This document shows positions 9,555-17,855 of a stretch of DNA of 64,000 bases, piece after piece (position 1 is the first letter of the stretch; each line of letters starts with the position of its first letter). The DNA is from Sporomusa sphaeroides DSM 2875. GTDB taxonomy: Bacteria; Bacillota; Negativicutes; Sporomusales; Sporomusaceae. The position numbers were made by a program, and so were the translations under genes. The notes under the pieces are model-generated. The model ran no database searches. It was not told the DNA's origin and was given only the letters and a program-made list of their open reading frames with translations. The stretch lies in NCBI RefSeq assembly GCF_001941975.2, contig NZ_CP146991.1, forward strand, positions 638,501 through 702,500, in the 5' to 3' direction.

Positions 9555-10808
9555 TTAGCCTTGCAGCAGCGTCAGTACCTGCTGGGGCTGGGCATTGGCT
9601 TTGGCCAGCATGGCGGTTGCCGCCTGGTTGAGAACACTTAATTTAGTGTAATTGGCCATTTCTGAGGCCATATCAACATCACGGATGCGGGATTCGGCTG
9701 CAGTCAGGTTTTCGCTGGAAGTAGTCAGGTTATTAATAGTATGCTCCAGACGGTTCTGAATGGCGCCAAGCTTGGAGCGCATGGAGGAAACCGTTCCCGT
9801 GGCGGTGTCAATAACACTGATGGCAATATCGGCCGCCTTCTGTGAGCTTACATCAAGGCCGTTCACACCGAGGGATTGCGCGTTCATGTTGTCAATGGAG
9901 ATGTTGATGCTTTGGCCGGTATTGGCCCCGATAAGGACCGTGGCGGTGCCTTCAACACTGTCGTCTTTGGCTGACTGTGTCTGGGTAAAAGCCGAGAGGG
10001 CGTTGGTGGCTTTGGTATTGACGGTGACATTGCCCTCCGTATCGGTAGAACTGACGGTAATGGTGAGGCCGTAAACGGCAGCTGCCGTGCCGTCGGCTGA
10101 GGCTGTTGCCAGCAGATTTCCGTCCGTATCGACAGATAAGCCAAAATCAGCGCCGGCAAGAGCGGCCAGGTCGGTGGTGGCTGTTACCGTAACGTCGGTT
10201 GATACCAATTCACCATTTTTCATATAACTGACAGTAACGGTATCGTCTTCTTTGATTCCGAGCGAGTTGCCTGCCGTATCGGTCAGGTCGGTGAGCACCG
10301 ACGATGTGGCGCTAAGGGCGGAACCGCCATCGGTGATGGCCGCATTCGACTGAATGTTGGCTCTGGCAGCAATTTTGGTGCTCATAGAACCGTCAAGCAG
10401 CTTTTTGGTGTTAAATTCGGTAGTGCTGGCAATCCGGTTGATTTCCGTTACCAGGGCATTCATCTCGTCCTGAATATTGGTGCGGTCATCATCGGTGTTG
10501 GTGTCGCTGGCCGACTGGACGGCAAGCTCCCGCATGCGCTGCAGAATATCGGTGGTTTCGTTGAGCGCGCCTTCGGCGGTTTGCACCATGGAAATGCTGT
10601 CCTGGGCATTGGCACTGGCCTGGTCAAGACCGCGGATCTGGCCGCGCATTTTTTCGGAGATGGCCAGGCCGGCCGCATCGTCGGCCGCGCTGTTAATCCG
10701 GTAACCGGAAGACAGCTTCTCCAGCGAATTATTCATCAGCGTGTTGTTGGTATTGAGTTTGTTAAAAGTATTCAAAGCTGACAGATTGTGATTAATAACC
10801 ATTCCCAT
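9555..10808 (-). CDS. hag: Flagellin
   Basis: This is the filament subunit. The 417-residue protein has the canonical N-terminus (MVINHNLSALNTFN, then LEKLSSGYRINSAADDAAGL and MRGQIRGLDQASANAQD) and the C-terminal D0 domain (SRIRDVDMASEMANYTK, ending with QPQQVLTLLQG). The central surface-exposed region (about residues 170-300) is rich in Thr, Ala and Asp and not conserved. The first ATG is preferred because AAGGAGG is eight bases upstream. The gene faces the flgD-fliD run. No fliW or csrA gene, common flagellin regulators in Firmicutes, lies beside it. Confidence 0.95.
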   Translation of the reverse strand: MGMVINHNLSALNTFNKLNTNNTLMNNSLEKLSSGYRINSAADDAAGLAISEKMRGQIRGLDQASANAQDSISMVQTAEGALNETTDILQRMRELAVQSASDTNTDDDRTNIQDEMNALVTEINRIASTTEFNTKKLLDGSMSTKIAARANIQSNAAITDGGSALSATSSVLTDLTDTAGNSLGIKEDDTVTVSYMKNGELVSTDVTVTATTDLAALAGADFGLSVDTDGNLLATASADGTAAAVYGLTITVSSTDTEGNVTVNTKATNALSAFTQTQSAKDDSVEGTATVLIGANTGQSINISIDNMNAQSLGVNGLDVSSQKAADIAISVIDTATGTVSSMRSKLGAIQNRLEHTINNLTTSSENLTAAESRIRDVDMASEMANYTKLSVLNQAATAMLAKANAQPQQVLTLLQG

Positions 10809-10923
10809 TTGTTATTCCTCCTTGATTTTGAAAAAGTAAGCTTCCGTGCCGACAGAGCACTATAATGGAACAAAAATCAGCTGTTGGTTTGGGCTACCCT
10901 CCTTTTGGATTTTCTACTATAAA

Positions 10924-10949
10924 ATTCGGGCGGCAATATTATGAATTTG
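10924..10949 (-). promoter_or_regulatory. Weak sigma-28-like promoter candidate for flagellin
   Basis: On the minus strand CAAA, 14 bases, then GCCCGAAT approximates the flagellar sigma factor consensus (TAAA, about 15, GCCGATAT). It lies about 120 bases before the flagellin start. The match is imperfect. The 10809-10920 leader holds nothing else that was recognised besides the AAGGAGG site. Confidence 0.35.
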
Positions 10950-11002
10950 TTCAGAAAACTATTAAGAAAATATTTTAGTATAAAAGATTTGTGCAACAGG
11001 AG

Positions 11003-11043
11003 AAAAAAATAGACCCACCGGCCTTGAAAGGCCAATGGGTCTA
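11003..11043 (-). terminator. Intrinsic terminator after the response regulator gene
   Basis: The stem TAGACCCA/TGGGTCTA with an inner GGCC/GGCC pairing around TTGAAA is followed on the minus strand by a run of seven T. It ends the leftward regulator transcript 11 bases after the stop codon. Confidence 0.85.
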
Positions 11044-11053
11044 CATGAATATA

Positions 11054-11740
11054 TTAATTTGAAGCATGTAATTTCTTGGGTGTTTGGTGCAAATAATAGC
11101 CTACGCCCCATACTGTCTTCAGGTTGGAAAGGTTCAGCTTTTTGCGCAGGTAGTGAATATAGAGGTTAACGGTGGTAAACTCGGCTTCGGAAAAATAGCC
11201 CCACACCTTTTGGATGATTTGCTCTTTGGTGACGACCTGGCCGTAGTTGCGGATAAGGAGCTCCAGCAGTTGTGACTCCTTTAAGGTCAGCTGAATGACT
11301 TCATTGCCTTTGGTTACCTGGCAGCGCAGCGGATTTAATACAAAATCGCCGGCGTCCAGGAGATCTTCTGACAGCTCTTTGGTGCGCCGGCGGGTTAAGG
11401 CTTTGAGCCTTGCCACCAATTCGACAGAGAAGAAGGGTTTGATGAGATAGTCGTCCGCACCGGCATCCAAACCCTCGGCCCGGTCCTCGGGAGAGTCCTT
11501 GGCCGTTAAAAACAGGACAGGGGTCTCATGGCCGAGACTGCGAAACTCCTTGAGTAAAGAAATACCGTCTTGGCAAGGCAGCATGCGGTCCAGCACAATA
11601 ATGTCATAGGTACCGGTGCAGGCCATTTCCATGCCTGTTTGGCCGTCAAGAGCGGCATCAACGACAAAACCATTTCGCCGCAGCAGATGGGAGAGGGAAT
11701 CGGCCAGCTTGACTTCGTCTTCTACCAGTAATAATTTCAT
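11054..11740 (-). CDS. OmpR/PhoB-family response regulator
   Basis: The 228-residue protein has an N-terminal receiver domain (LLLVEDE at residue 3, phosphoacceptor Asp in IIVLDRMLP near residue 51, the conserved Lys in DDYLIKPF near 101) and a C-terminal winged helix (LTLKESQLLELLIRN, ending with VWGVGYYL). It should be phosphorylated by the kinase encoded just upstream (11893-13209). The start at 11740 was chosen since the protein begins cleanly at MKLLLVEDE with AAAGGAT eight bases before; the open frame extends further upstream without receiver homology. The 152-bp gap from the kinase gene is AT-rich. The signal it answers to is unknown. Confidence 0.9.
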   Translation of the reverse strand: MKLLLVEDEVKLADSLSHLLRRNGFVVDAALDGQTGMEMACTGTYDIIVLDRMLPCQDGISLLKEFRSLGHETPVLFLTAKDSPEDRAEGLDAGADDYLIKPFFSVELVARLKALTRRRTKELSEDLLDAGDFVLNPLRCQVTKGNEVIQLTLKESQLLELLIRNYGQVVTKEQIIQKVWGYFSEAEFTTVNLYIHYLRKKLNLSNLKTVWGVGYYLHQTPKKLHASN

Positions 11741-11892
11741 GGAACGACATCCTTTGGCGTCACAACCTTGTGGAAAATTTACCGTCCTTGGTTTTTGTTT
11801 GCTATAGATATTCTCGCAGAAAAATGTTAAAAATATATTTAGTTTATACAATTATTAGAAAAAAGTTAGCTGGATAAAATGCTGTACGGATT

Positions 11893-13209
11893 CTAGCGGT
11901 CAGGGTGAGCAGGCAGCCGGACAGTAAAGGTGGTTCCTTCTCCCGGTGTGCTGGTTACAGCAATCGTCCCGCCATGGTTTTCGATGATCCATCTGGCGAT
12001 AGACAGCCCTAACCCGGAGCCGCCTTTATTGCGTGATTTATCTACCTGGTAGAACCGGTCGAAAATTTTCTCCCAATGCTCAGGCGCAATGCCTTCACCT
12101 GAATCGGTAATGGTGAGAACGGCTTTTCCTTCCGACTGAGACAAAGCTGCCAGGAGCTTACCGCCAGGGGGAGTGTGACGCAGGCCATTGTCCAATAAGA
12201 TGGCAATGACCTGTTTGATGCGGGCTTCGTCACCCACAATCACAGGTGCGGCAAGGGAGCTTACATCAAGGAATATTTTCTTGCGGATAGCAACTGCCTC
12301 AAACGGAGCGGCTGCCTGCAAGAGAGTCATACTGAGAGCAAAGGGTTCTTTATGCAAGGGTTGTTGTGCCGAATCGGCCCGGGCCAGGAACAACAACGAA
12401 TTAATCAGGTTCATCATACAGATGGATTCTTCCTGGATGTTATCCAGCCATTTGCTTTGACTGGCCACCGTTTCATCAGGACTTTCCCGGACAATCTCCA
12501 GGTTGGTTTGAATGACAGTCAGGGGTGTCCGCAGTTCATGAGAGGCATCGGAGAGAAAATCATTCTGCTGCTGCCAGGCTTGTTTTATCGGTGTCATGGC
12601 CCGGTTGGCCATATAAAAGCTGGCGCCAAACGAAAGAATCGCGCAGACTGCACCGACAGCCAGCAACGCGGTCAGGACCGTTCGCAGCATGCCGGTTTCC
12701 TGAGCCAGGTCATGAAACAGAATGATTTGTCCCGGCTGATGGAGCAGTGGCGCTTGCAGATAAAAATAATCGGTTTGTGCTATGGTAATGGTACCCTGGG
12801 GTGAGGCTGTCTGCAGAACCTGGTCGGTTAGCACCTTCAATTGTTCTGCGTCATGAGGCTGGCCGGAAGACTGGAAAATAACCTCACCGGTTGCAGTGGT
12901 TTTCACAAAGAAGAAATTAGGCCCGGGGGGCATACCCGGCGGAGGGGCAGGCCGGCTGCCTGGCGGCGTACTTTGCGGCTCCCCGGCGGGGCTTCTGCCG
13001 GGTGAGATGCCTGGCGGCAGGCGACGCAGCGGCAGGTCGGTTATGATATCTGCCTGAATGTCTGCCATGATTTTATTTGCTATTGACTCAATACGATTGC
13101 TGATGTTGATGTTCGCGAAGCCATATGTGCTGACAATGAGCAGCAGGAACAGGACCAGGATGATGGAAACATTGATCAAGGTAAGTTTAAGGCGCAGTTT
13201 TTGAAACAT
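11893..13209 (-). CDS. Membrane sensor histidine kinase
   Basis: The 438-residue protein has a membrane segment at about residues 9-30, an extracytoplasmic region with a Pro-rich stretch (residues about 60-95, several PPG units), a second membrane segment at about 178-200, a HisKA domain with the phospho-accepting His in SHELRTPL near residue 225, and an HATPase domain (N box LLDNGLRHTP, G1 DSGEGIAP, G2 GGSGLGLSIA). It is the partner of the regulator downstream. A HAMP domain is not obvious. AAGGAG nine bases upstream supports the ATG. The Pro-rich sensor loop is unusual and may be an extended linker. Confidence 0.9.
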   Translation of the reverse strand: MFQKLRLKLTLINVSIILVLFLLLIVSTYGFANINISNRIESIANKIMADIQADIITDLPLRRLPPGISPGRSPAGEPQSTPPGSRPAPPPGMPPGPNFFFVKTTATGEVIFQSSGQPHDAEQLKVLTDQVLQTASPQGTITIAQTDYFYLQAPLLHQPGQIILFHDLAQETGMLRTVLTALLAVGAVCAILSFGASFYMANRAMTPIKQAWQQQNDFLSDASHELRTPLTVIQTNLEIVRESPDETVASQSKWLDNIQEESICMMNLINSLLFLARADSAQQPLHKEPFALSMTLLQAAAPFEAVAIRKKIFLDVSSLAAPVIVGDEARIKQVIAILLDNGLRHTPPGGKLLAALSQSEGKAVLTITDSGEGIAPEHWEKIFDRFYQVDKSRNKGGSGLGLSIARWIIENHGGTIAVTSTPGEGTTFTVRLPAHPDR

Positions 13210-13435
13210 GCTGGGTTCTCCTTAGATGAACTTCGGCTTTGAAAGTGGTGGCACTTGGTAGATTATACTACATTTTGAGAAGCTTTTCCTGCTTGGGATA
13301 GTGGCTGTGTTCTGTGCCCTGCTATCATAACGGGAAAGCGGAAGCCGCGCGTTCAGTTGGTTGTGGGAGGAATTTGCCGTCGATAAGCGTATTAGTTACA
13401 TATACATAGTAAATAGCAATTAGGAGTGTAGGCAG

Positions 13436-13912
13436 ATGATATTAGGTTATATCAAAAACGCGGATAAAGAAGCCGGGTTGAATATGCCCTTGCTGCAAAA
13501 GGGGCTGCAGTATTTAAGAGATACCGATTTTTCAACAATTGCTTTGGGGAAACATGTTATTGATGGCGATGCCCTGTACGCCATTGTTGCGGAGTATGTA
13601 CCTGACGTAAAAGAGAATTGTAAAGCCGAAACCCATAGTAAATATATCGACATTCAATATATCGTTTCCGGCGAAGAAATCATGGGTTTTGGCGACATCG
13701 CCAGCGGAACAGCGGAGCCGGAAGGGTATCTGGCGGAAAGAGACGCTACCTTTTATTCGGCGGTAAAAGACGAAATAGCGATAAAAGTTTCCAGCGGCAT
13801 GTTTGCCGTATTCTTTCCATGGGATATCCATCGCCCTTCCTGTGTAAGCAAACCTGGCCTTACTGTCCGGAAAGTGGTAGTGAAAATTAAAGCAGATCAA
13901 TATCTTAAATAA
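13436..13912 (+). CDS. YhcH/YjgK/YiaL-family protein (DUF386)
   Basis: The 158-residue protein matches the cupin-like YhcH/YjgK/YiaL family: a central EYVPDVKENCKAETHSKYIDIQYI with the conserved E-H-H-D metal-site pattern and a C-terminal FFPWDIHRPS with a conserved His. Members include the E. coli EbgC subunit and the sialic-acid-related NanQ (YhcH), and probably act on sugar anomers or other small carbohydrates. Here no sugar genes are adjacent, so the substrate is unknown. AGGAG eight bases before the ATG fits the start. The gene stands alone, divergent from the kinase gene. Confidence 0.82.
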   Translation: MILGYIKNADKEAGLNMPLLQKGLQYLRDTDFSTIALGKHVIDGDALYAIVAEYVPDVKENCKAETHSKYIDIQYIVSGEEIMGFGDIASGTAEPEGYLAERDATFYSAVKDEIAIKVSSGMFAVFFPWDIHRPSCVSKPGLTVRKVVVKIKADQYLK

Positions 13913-14017
13913 GCAAAAAAATATTGATAAGATTCAGCCACCGGCCAATTTTATAAGCATGGGCAGCAACTGCCGCTAATATGATAGTAATAACAAATGC
14001 CGAAGGGGGCAGTGCTG

Positions 14018-14731
14018 ATGCCTTTTTTTTGTTGGAATGCCAAAAGGGCTAAAAACTGCTTTGGTATCATTATTGCAACCTTGTTTATCATGTTTGGCGG
14101 GATTTGGTTGTTCGAATATATGGATGCTGCCGCTCTGAATTACTCGGTCAGTACACCGGCCAAAGCACCGGAAGGTGAGATGCGCTTGGTAATACGGATC
14201 TATGACCGCGTGCTTGAACTGTATGATAATGATAAGCTGTTCAAACGCTACCGGGTTGCTGTCGGTAAACAAGCGACACCTACGCCGGTTGGAGAATGGA
14301 ACATCGTGTACAAAGGCTGGAGCCCCAGTGAAATCATGGGGACCCGCTGGATGGGACTGGATATTTCGTGGGGAAGCTACGGTATCCACGGCACAAGTGC
14401 GCCCTGGTCAATCGGCAGTTTTGCCAGCCATGGCTGCATTCGCATGCGCAATGCCGATTCGGAGGAATTGTATGGCTGGGTGCCTATCGGTACGCCGGTT
14501 GACATTATTGGTCCCAAGCCTAAAATCGCAAGGGTGCTGCGGCGGGGGACCGCCGGTCCGGATGTTGTTGTCTTACAGCTTAAGCTGGTGGCCCTGGGCT
14601 ATTACCAGGAGCGGGCCAAAGGCGTATTCGGCAAAGATACCGAAGCTGCTCTCAGGGCCTTTCAGCGGGATAACCGGCTGCCGGAAACCGGCATTACTGA
14701 TGAAAAAACCATGAATTTGCTTAAACTATGA
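14018..14731 (+). CDS. L,D-transpeptidase (YkuD) with C-terminal peptidoglycan-binding domain
   Basis: This is a probable cell-wall enzyme that forms 3-3 peptide crosslinks or attaches proteins to the wall. The N-terminus has one membrane segment (about residues 13-30), the YkuD domain (about 50-165) contains HGT and the catalytic SHGCIRM motif, and the C-terminal 65 residues form a PG_binding_1 repeat (LQLKLVALGYY..., then ALRAFQRDNRLPETG). The ATG at 14018 is preferred over the one at 13997, since AAGGGGG lies eight bases before it. The gene is followed by a strong hairpin and faces the aminotransferase. Confidence 0.9.
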   Translation: MPFFCWNAKRAKNCFGIIIATLFIMFGGIWLFEYMDAAALNYSVSTPAKAPEGEMRLVIRIYDRVLELYDNDKLFKRYRVAVGKQATPTPVGEWNIVYKGWSPSEIMGTRWMGLDISWGSYGIHGTSAPWSIGSFASHGCIRMRNADSEELYGWVPIGTPVDIIGPKPKIARVLRRGTAGPDVVVLQLKLVALGYYQERAKGVFGKDTEAALRAFQRDNRLPETGITDEKTMNLLKL

Positions 14732-14738
14732 AGCAGAA

Positions 14739-14769
14739 ACGCTCCTGCGGCATTTGCCGCCAGGAGCGT
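14739..14769. terminator. Hairpin between convergent genes, probable terminator
   Basis: A perfect nine-base stem ACGCTCCTG/CAGGAGCGT with inner CGG/CCG pairing lies between the convergent transpeptidase and aminotransferase genes. There is no clear U-tract on either strand, so termination strength is uncertain. Confidence 0.5.
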
Positions 14770-14819
14770 GCCTGGTAATGATTCGGGAACTGAAAAGTTG
14801 CAGAGAGCGGCTGTTTGCC

Positions 14820-16010
14820 TTACGATAAGCGCATAGCCTTTTCGATACGTTCCAGACCTTCTGCGATCGTATCACAGGAGGTTGCATAAGAGAAGCGGAG
14901 ATATTCCTGCGTTTCGCCGCTGTTGCGCTTGCCAAACGCCGAGCGTGGCAGTACCGCGACATTGGCGTTATAGAGCAGGTGCTGCTGCAGGGCTTTGCCG
15001 TCAGGCAGCCCCAATCGCCTGCATGCCTCCGTTATGTTAGGGAAGACATAGAAGGCGCCGTTGGGAATTTTACAGGAGAACCCGGGAATACTGTTCAGAC
15101 CGGCGGCAATTAAATCGCGCCTGGCCTTGAACTCGTCAACCATGCCGTCAACAAAGTCCTGCGGACCGGTCAAAGCTTCAATACCGCCCAACTGCACGAA
15201 GGTATTAGTGCAGGATTCGCAGTTGGTAATCAAGCGGGCAATATGGACAGCCAGTTCTTTGTTCATAACGCCATAACCCAGCCGCCAACCGGTCATGGCG
15301 TAGGTTTTGGAAAAGCCGTCAAGAATGATGGTTCTTTCCTGCATGCCAGGCAGTGAACTTATGCTGCCAAAGGTTCCGCCATAGGTAATCCGGCTATAGA
15401 TTTCATCAGACAATACCCATAAGTCATGGCGGCGAGCCAGGTCGGCAATATGCGCTAAATCCTTGGCCGTAAGCATGCCACCGGTAGGGTTATGCGGACT
15501 GTTTAAAATAATCAGCTTGGTTTTGGGGGTGATCAGCTTTTCTAATTCGGCAGTATCGATACTAAAATCCTTTTCCTCGAGAATGGGGACCGGAACAGGT
15601 ATGCCGCCGGTAAACCGGATAACCGATTCGTAAATGGGAAAGCCAGGGTTGGGATAGATAACCTCATCACCCGGGTCCACCAGTGCATGCAGGACATAGT
15701 AGATAATCGGCTTGCCGCCGGGGGTCACCACCACTTCATCATGGTTTACACATAGGCTGCGGGTTTTGGCAATATAGCCGGCAATGGCTTCTCTAAGCGG
15801 TAAGATACCGGCTGAAGGACTGTAATGGGTAAAATTATCTTGAATGGCCGTAATGCCTGCTTGTTTGATATGTTCCGGAGTATCAAAGTCAGGTTCACCG
15901 ATGGCGAAGCTAATAATATCGCGGCCTGCCGTTTTTAAACGGTTAACTTCATTGAGTACTTCAAAAGCATTTTCGGTGCCAAGCTGAGTTAGACGATGCG
16001 CTAGTTTCAT
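14820..16010 (-). CDS. Class I/II pyridoxal-phosphate aminotransferase
   Basis: The 396-residue enzyme belongs to the fold-type I AspC/PatA-like aminotransferases. It has the IGEPDFDTP motif near residue 37, the SPHNPTGG motif near 170, DEIYS near 202, and the Schiff-base Lys in DGFSKTYAMTGWRLGY near 233. The substrate is an amino acid with a 2-oxo acid partner; aspartate, alanine or aromatic specificity cannot be read. No biosynthetic neighbours help. The start has a rather distant AAGGGG (12 bases). Confidence 0.88.
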   Translation of the reverse strand: MKLAHRLTQLGTENAFEVLNEVNRLKTAGRDIISFAIGEPDFDTPEHIKQAGITAIQDNFTHYSPSAGILPLREAIAGYIAKTRSLCVNHDEVVVTPGGKPIIYYVLHALVDPGDEVIYPNPGFPIYESVIRFTGGIPVPVPILEEKDFSIDTAELEKLITPKTKLIILNSPHNPTGGMLTAKDLAHIADLARRHDLWVLSDEIYSRITYGGTFGSISSLPGMQERTIILDGFSKTYAMTGWRLGYGVMNKELAVHIARLITNCESCTNTFVQLGGIEALTGPQDFVDGMVDEFKARRDLIAAGLNSIPGFSCKIPNGAFYVFPNITEACRRLGLPDGKALQQHLLYNANVAVLPRSAFGKRNSGETQEYLRFSYATSCDTIAEGLERIEKAMRLS

Positions 16011-16314
16011 ATTTGTAGTTACCCCTTCTAAACTTGATGTAAATAATATTCGCGAGGTTATATTAAATTCCTCCAGGACCAGTCTATTTCTGATTTATTT
16101 TAGTTCGCCGGGAAGAAACTATTGCTTTACAGATGTAGCAATTTTATTTAAAAACGATTCTGCTGCCGGCACGAATGTTTCCGGGAGACAAAACCGGTAC
16201 ATTCCCGGGAAGCAGGAATTGCCGGAATATTTATTGAATAATACAATTATATGAATTTTTTTATTAAACTATATTTTGCGTTTGACGTAAGATATCAATA
16301 AGGAGTAGAGTCAC
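16011..16314. other. Intergenic region between aminotransferase and rnk-like gene
   Basis: This AT-rich divergent spacer holds no gene. A hairpin at 16179-16211 (TTCCGGGA against TCCCGGGAA, one bulge) is the only structure noticed. No promoter matched well enough to call. Confidence 0.4.
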
Positions 16315-16728
16315 ATGTCAAGAGAAATTTTCATCACAGAGGCCGATAAACAGAAGCTGGATAAACTTATTAATACCGAAAGGGAATTTGGTATTGGCGG
16401 TAAGGAATATCTTATCCATCTGCAGCAGGAGCTTAACCGTGCCTGTGTAGTGCTGCCGCAAGAAATTCCCGGTAATGTAATTACTATGAATTCTAAGGTT
16501 TTACTGAAAAATTTGGATACCGAGGAAGAAATGACATATGTATTGGTTTATCCGGCCGATGCCGATCTGGAGGAAGACAAGATTTCTGTTTTGGCTCCTA
16601 TTGGTACGGCTATCTTAGGGTATCGCGAAAACGACATCCTGGATTGGCAGGTTCCGGGCGGAATAGTGCGGTTGAAAGTAGAAAAGCTTCTTTATCAACC
16701 TGAGGCTGCAGGAAATTTTGAATTATAG
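16315..16728 (+). CDS. Rnk/GreA-C-terminal-domain protein
   Basis: The 137-residue protein resembles Rnk, a GreA/GreB-like factor with a short N-terminal helical pair and a C-terminal FKBP-like domain that binds RNA polymerase. Visible are ITEADKQKLDKLI at the N-terminus, VTMNSKVL-type TMNSKVLLKN in the middle and LAPIGTAILGYRENDILDWQVPGG near residue 95, the conserved Gre C-terminal core. Lacking the long coiled coil of GreA, it would not be expected to cleave transcripts. AAGGAG lies nine bases before the ATG. It stands alone between the aminotransferase and a Fur-type promoter region. Confidence 0.83.
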   Translation: MSREIFITEADKQKLDKLINTEREFGIGGKEYLIHLQQELNRACVVLPQEIPGNVITMNSKVLLKNLDTEEEMTYVLVYPADADLEEDKISVLAPIGTAILGYRENDILDWQVPGGIVRLKVEKLLYQPEAAGNFEL

Positions 16729-16752
16729 GCAACGCGGAGCACGAAATGGTAA

Positions 16753-16781
16753 TTGACAACAGAGCGCAAGTACAATACAAT
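16753..16781 (+). promoter_or_regulatory. Strong sigma-A promoter upstream of the GGDEF/HD-GYP pair
   Basis: TTGACA at 16753-16758, a 17-base spacer and TACAAT at 16776-16781 form a near-consensus promoter. It is immediately followed by a Fur-like box and then by a terminator-like hairpin, before the GGDEF gene. Confidence 0.65.
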
Positions 16782-16787
16782 AATAAA

Positions 16788-16802
16788 TGGGAATGATTAT
16801 CA
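16788..16802 (+). promoter_or_regulatory. Fur-like box at the predicted transcription start
   Basis: TGGGAATGATTATCA matches the 7-1-7 Fur consensus TGATAATNATTATCA at 12 of 14 defined positions, with a perfect right half. It covers the expected +1 of the promoter at 16753-16781. Confidence 0.5.
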
Positions 16803-16805
16803 ATG

Positions 16806-16834
16806 ACGCCAGCTTTGTAGGTCTGGCGTTTTTT
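16806..16834 (+). terminator. Intrinsic terminator-like hairpin in the GGDEF gene leader
   Basis: ACGCCAG and CTGGCGT form a seven-base stem with a ten-base loop, followed by six T. It may end the rnk-like transcript or attenuate the promoter only 25 bases upstream. Confidence 0.6.
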
Positions 16835-16847
16835 AAAAGAGCATAAA

Positions 16848-16862
16848 TGATAATTATTCTCA
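16848..16862 (+). promoter_or_regulatory. Fur box upstream of the diguanylate cyclase gene
   Basis: TGATAATTATTCTCA matches the 7-1-7 Fur consensus at 13 of 14 defined positions. It lies 22 bases before the GTG start of the GGDEF gene, which suggests iron-dependent repression. Confidence 0.6.
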
Positions 16863-16883
16863 ATCATTACAAAGGTGATGGCA

Positions 16884-17855
16884 GTGAGAATTACGACAAA
16901 ACTGCAAATTTTGATGATGCTAGGGGCAGTTCTGCCTGTTTCCGTCATTATAATGATCGACCAAGTGGCAATCGGGGCAGGTATCGCGCTATTGGTGGGA
17001 CTGCTGGGGCCCTATGTGGCGGAAGAGTGGCTGGTAACCAGAGATCTGCAGGCCATCCGGCGTTTTTGCCAACATGTCAAAGACGGAAAATATTTGGTTC
17101 CGATCGCTTTGCCTAACGAATTGCCGGCAGGTGATGACGAGAACGAATTTGTTTCTGTAAGGCGTGATATGAACTGGATGGCCCGGGCGATTAATTTGCG
17201 GGAAAGTCAATTAAAGGCTGTCATCGACGAATTGGCTGCGGCCCGACAGGAATTGCTTGACCAAAAAGAAGAGATGGAAACGGTTAACAAGCGTCTTATC
17301 GAGATGGCTATGACTGACTCACTGACAGGCTTGTCGAACAGACGTCATTTCTTTGACCATCTGGAGCAGGAAGTATGCCGGGTAAATCGCAACAGGCAGA
17401 ATATTTCCTTGTTTATGCTGGATGTAGATCATTTTAAAAAAGTTAATGATACCCATGGGCATCAGACCGGGGACACTGTTTTGCAAGCCATTGCCGCTAT
17501 TTTGCGCAACCGTATCCGGCGTAGTGATATGGTTGCCCGGATTGGCGGTGAAGAATTCGCGGTGCTGCTTTCCGATACAGATAGTATTGAAGCTATGCAT
17601 TTGGCCGAACAAATACGGATTAGTATCAAAAACTATTCCTTTCAAACCTGTGATGGCCAGAGTATGAGGCTCACCTGCTCTATTGGCGTCTGCGGCAGCG
17701 CCGGTTGTAATACCGAACAGCTGTATAAATATGCCGATTTGGCGTTGTATCATGCCAAGAATTCGGGTAGAGACAGGGTAGCCTATTATGACTGCGAGGC
17801 ACAGGGACAGGCCACCGGCGAAGAACAGGAGAACCAGAAAGGTGTGACTCATTAA
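16884..17855 (+). CDS. Membrane-anchored diguanylate cyclase (GGDEF)
   Basis: The protein should make cyclic di-GMP. It has two N-terminal hydrophobic segments (about residues 7-22 and 25-45), a HAMP-like/coiled linker (residues about 85-135, ending KEEMETVNKRLIEMAMTDSLTGLSNRR) and a GGDEF domain with GGEEF near residue 230. RRSD five residues before GGEEF is a feedback I-site (RxxD). GTG 16884 is preferred because AAAGG is eight bases upstream; GTG 16875 and ATG 16878 are also in frame but overlap or crowd the site. Its stop overlaps the ATG of the HD-GYP gene by one base, so the two are translationally coupled. Confidence 0.9.
   Translation: MRITTKLQILMMLGAVLPVSVIIMIDQVAIGAGIALLVGLLGPYVAEEWLVTRDLQAIRRFCQHVKDGKYLVPIALPNELPAGDDENEFVSVRRDMNWMARAINLRESQLKAVIDELAAARQELLDQKEEMETVNKRLIEMAMTDSLTGLSNRRHFFDHLEQEVCRVNRNRQNISLFMLDVDHFKKVNDTHGHQTGDTVLQAIAAILRNRIRRSDMVARIGGEEFAVLLSDTDSIEAMHLAEQIRISIKNYSFQTCDGQSMRLTCSIGVCGSAGCNTEQLYKYADLALYHAKNSGRDRVAYYDCEAQGQATGEEQENQKGVTH

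Noticed and set aside
9884-10159. Extra frames over the flagellin gene
   Set aside because: Repetitive Ala/Thr coding of flagellin leaves all frames open; none has a start signal.
10924-11000. Strong sigma-A promoter for flagellin
   Set aside because: AT-rich, but no -35/-10 pair with proper spacing was found; only a weak sigma-28-like match was kept.
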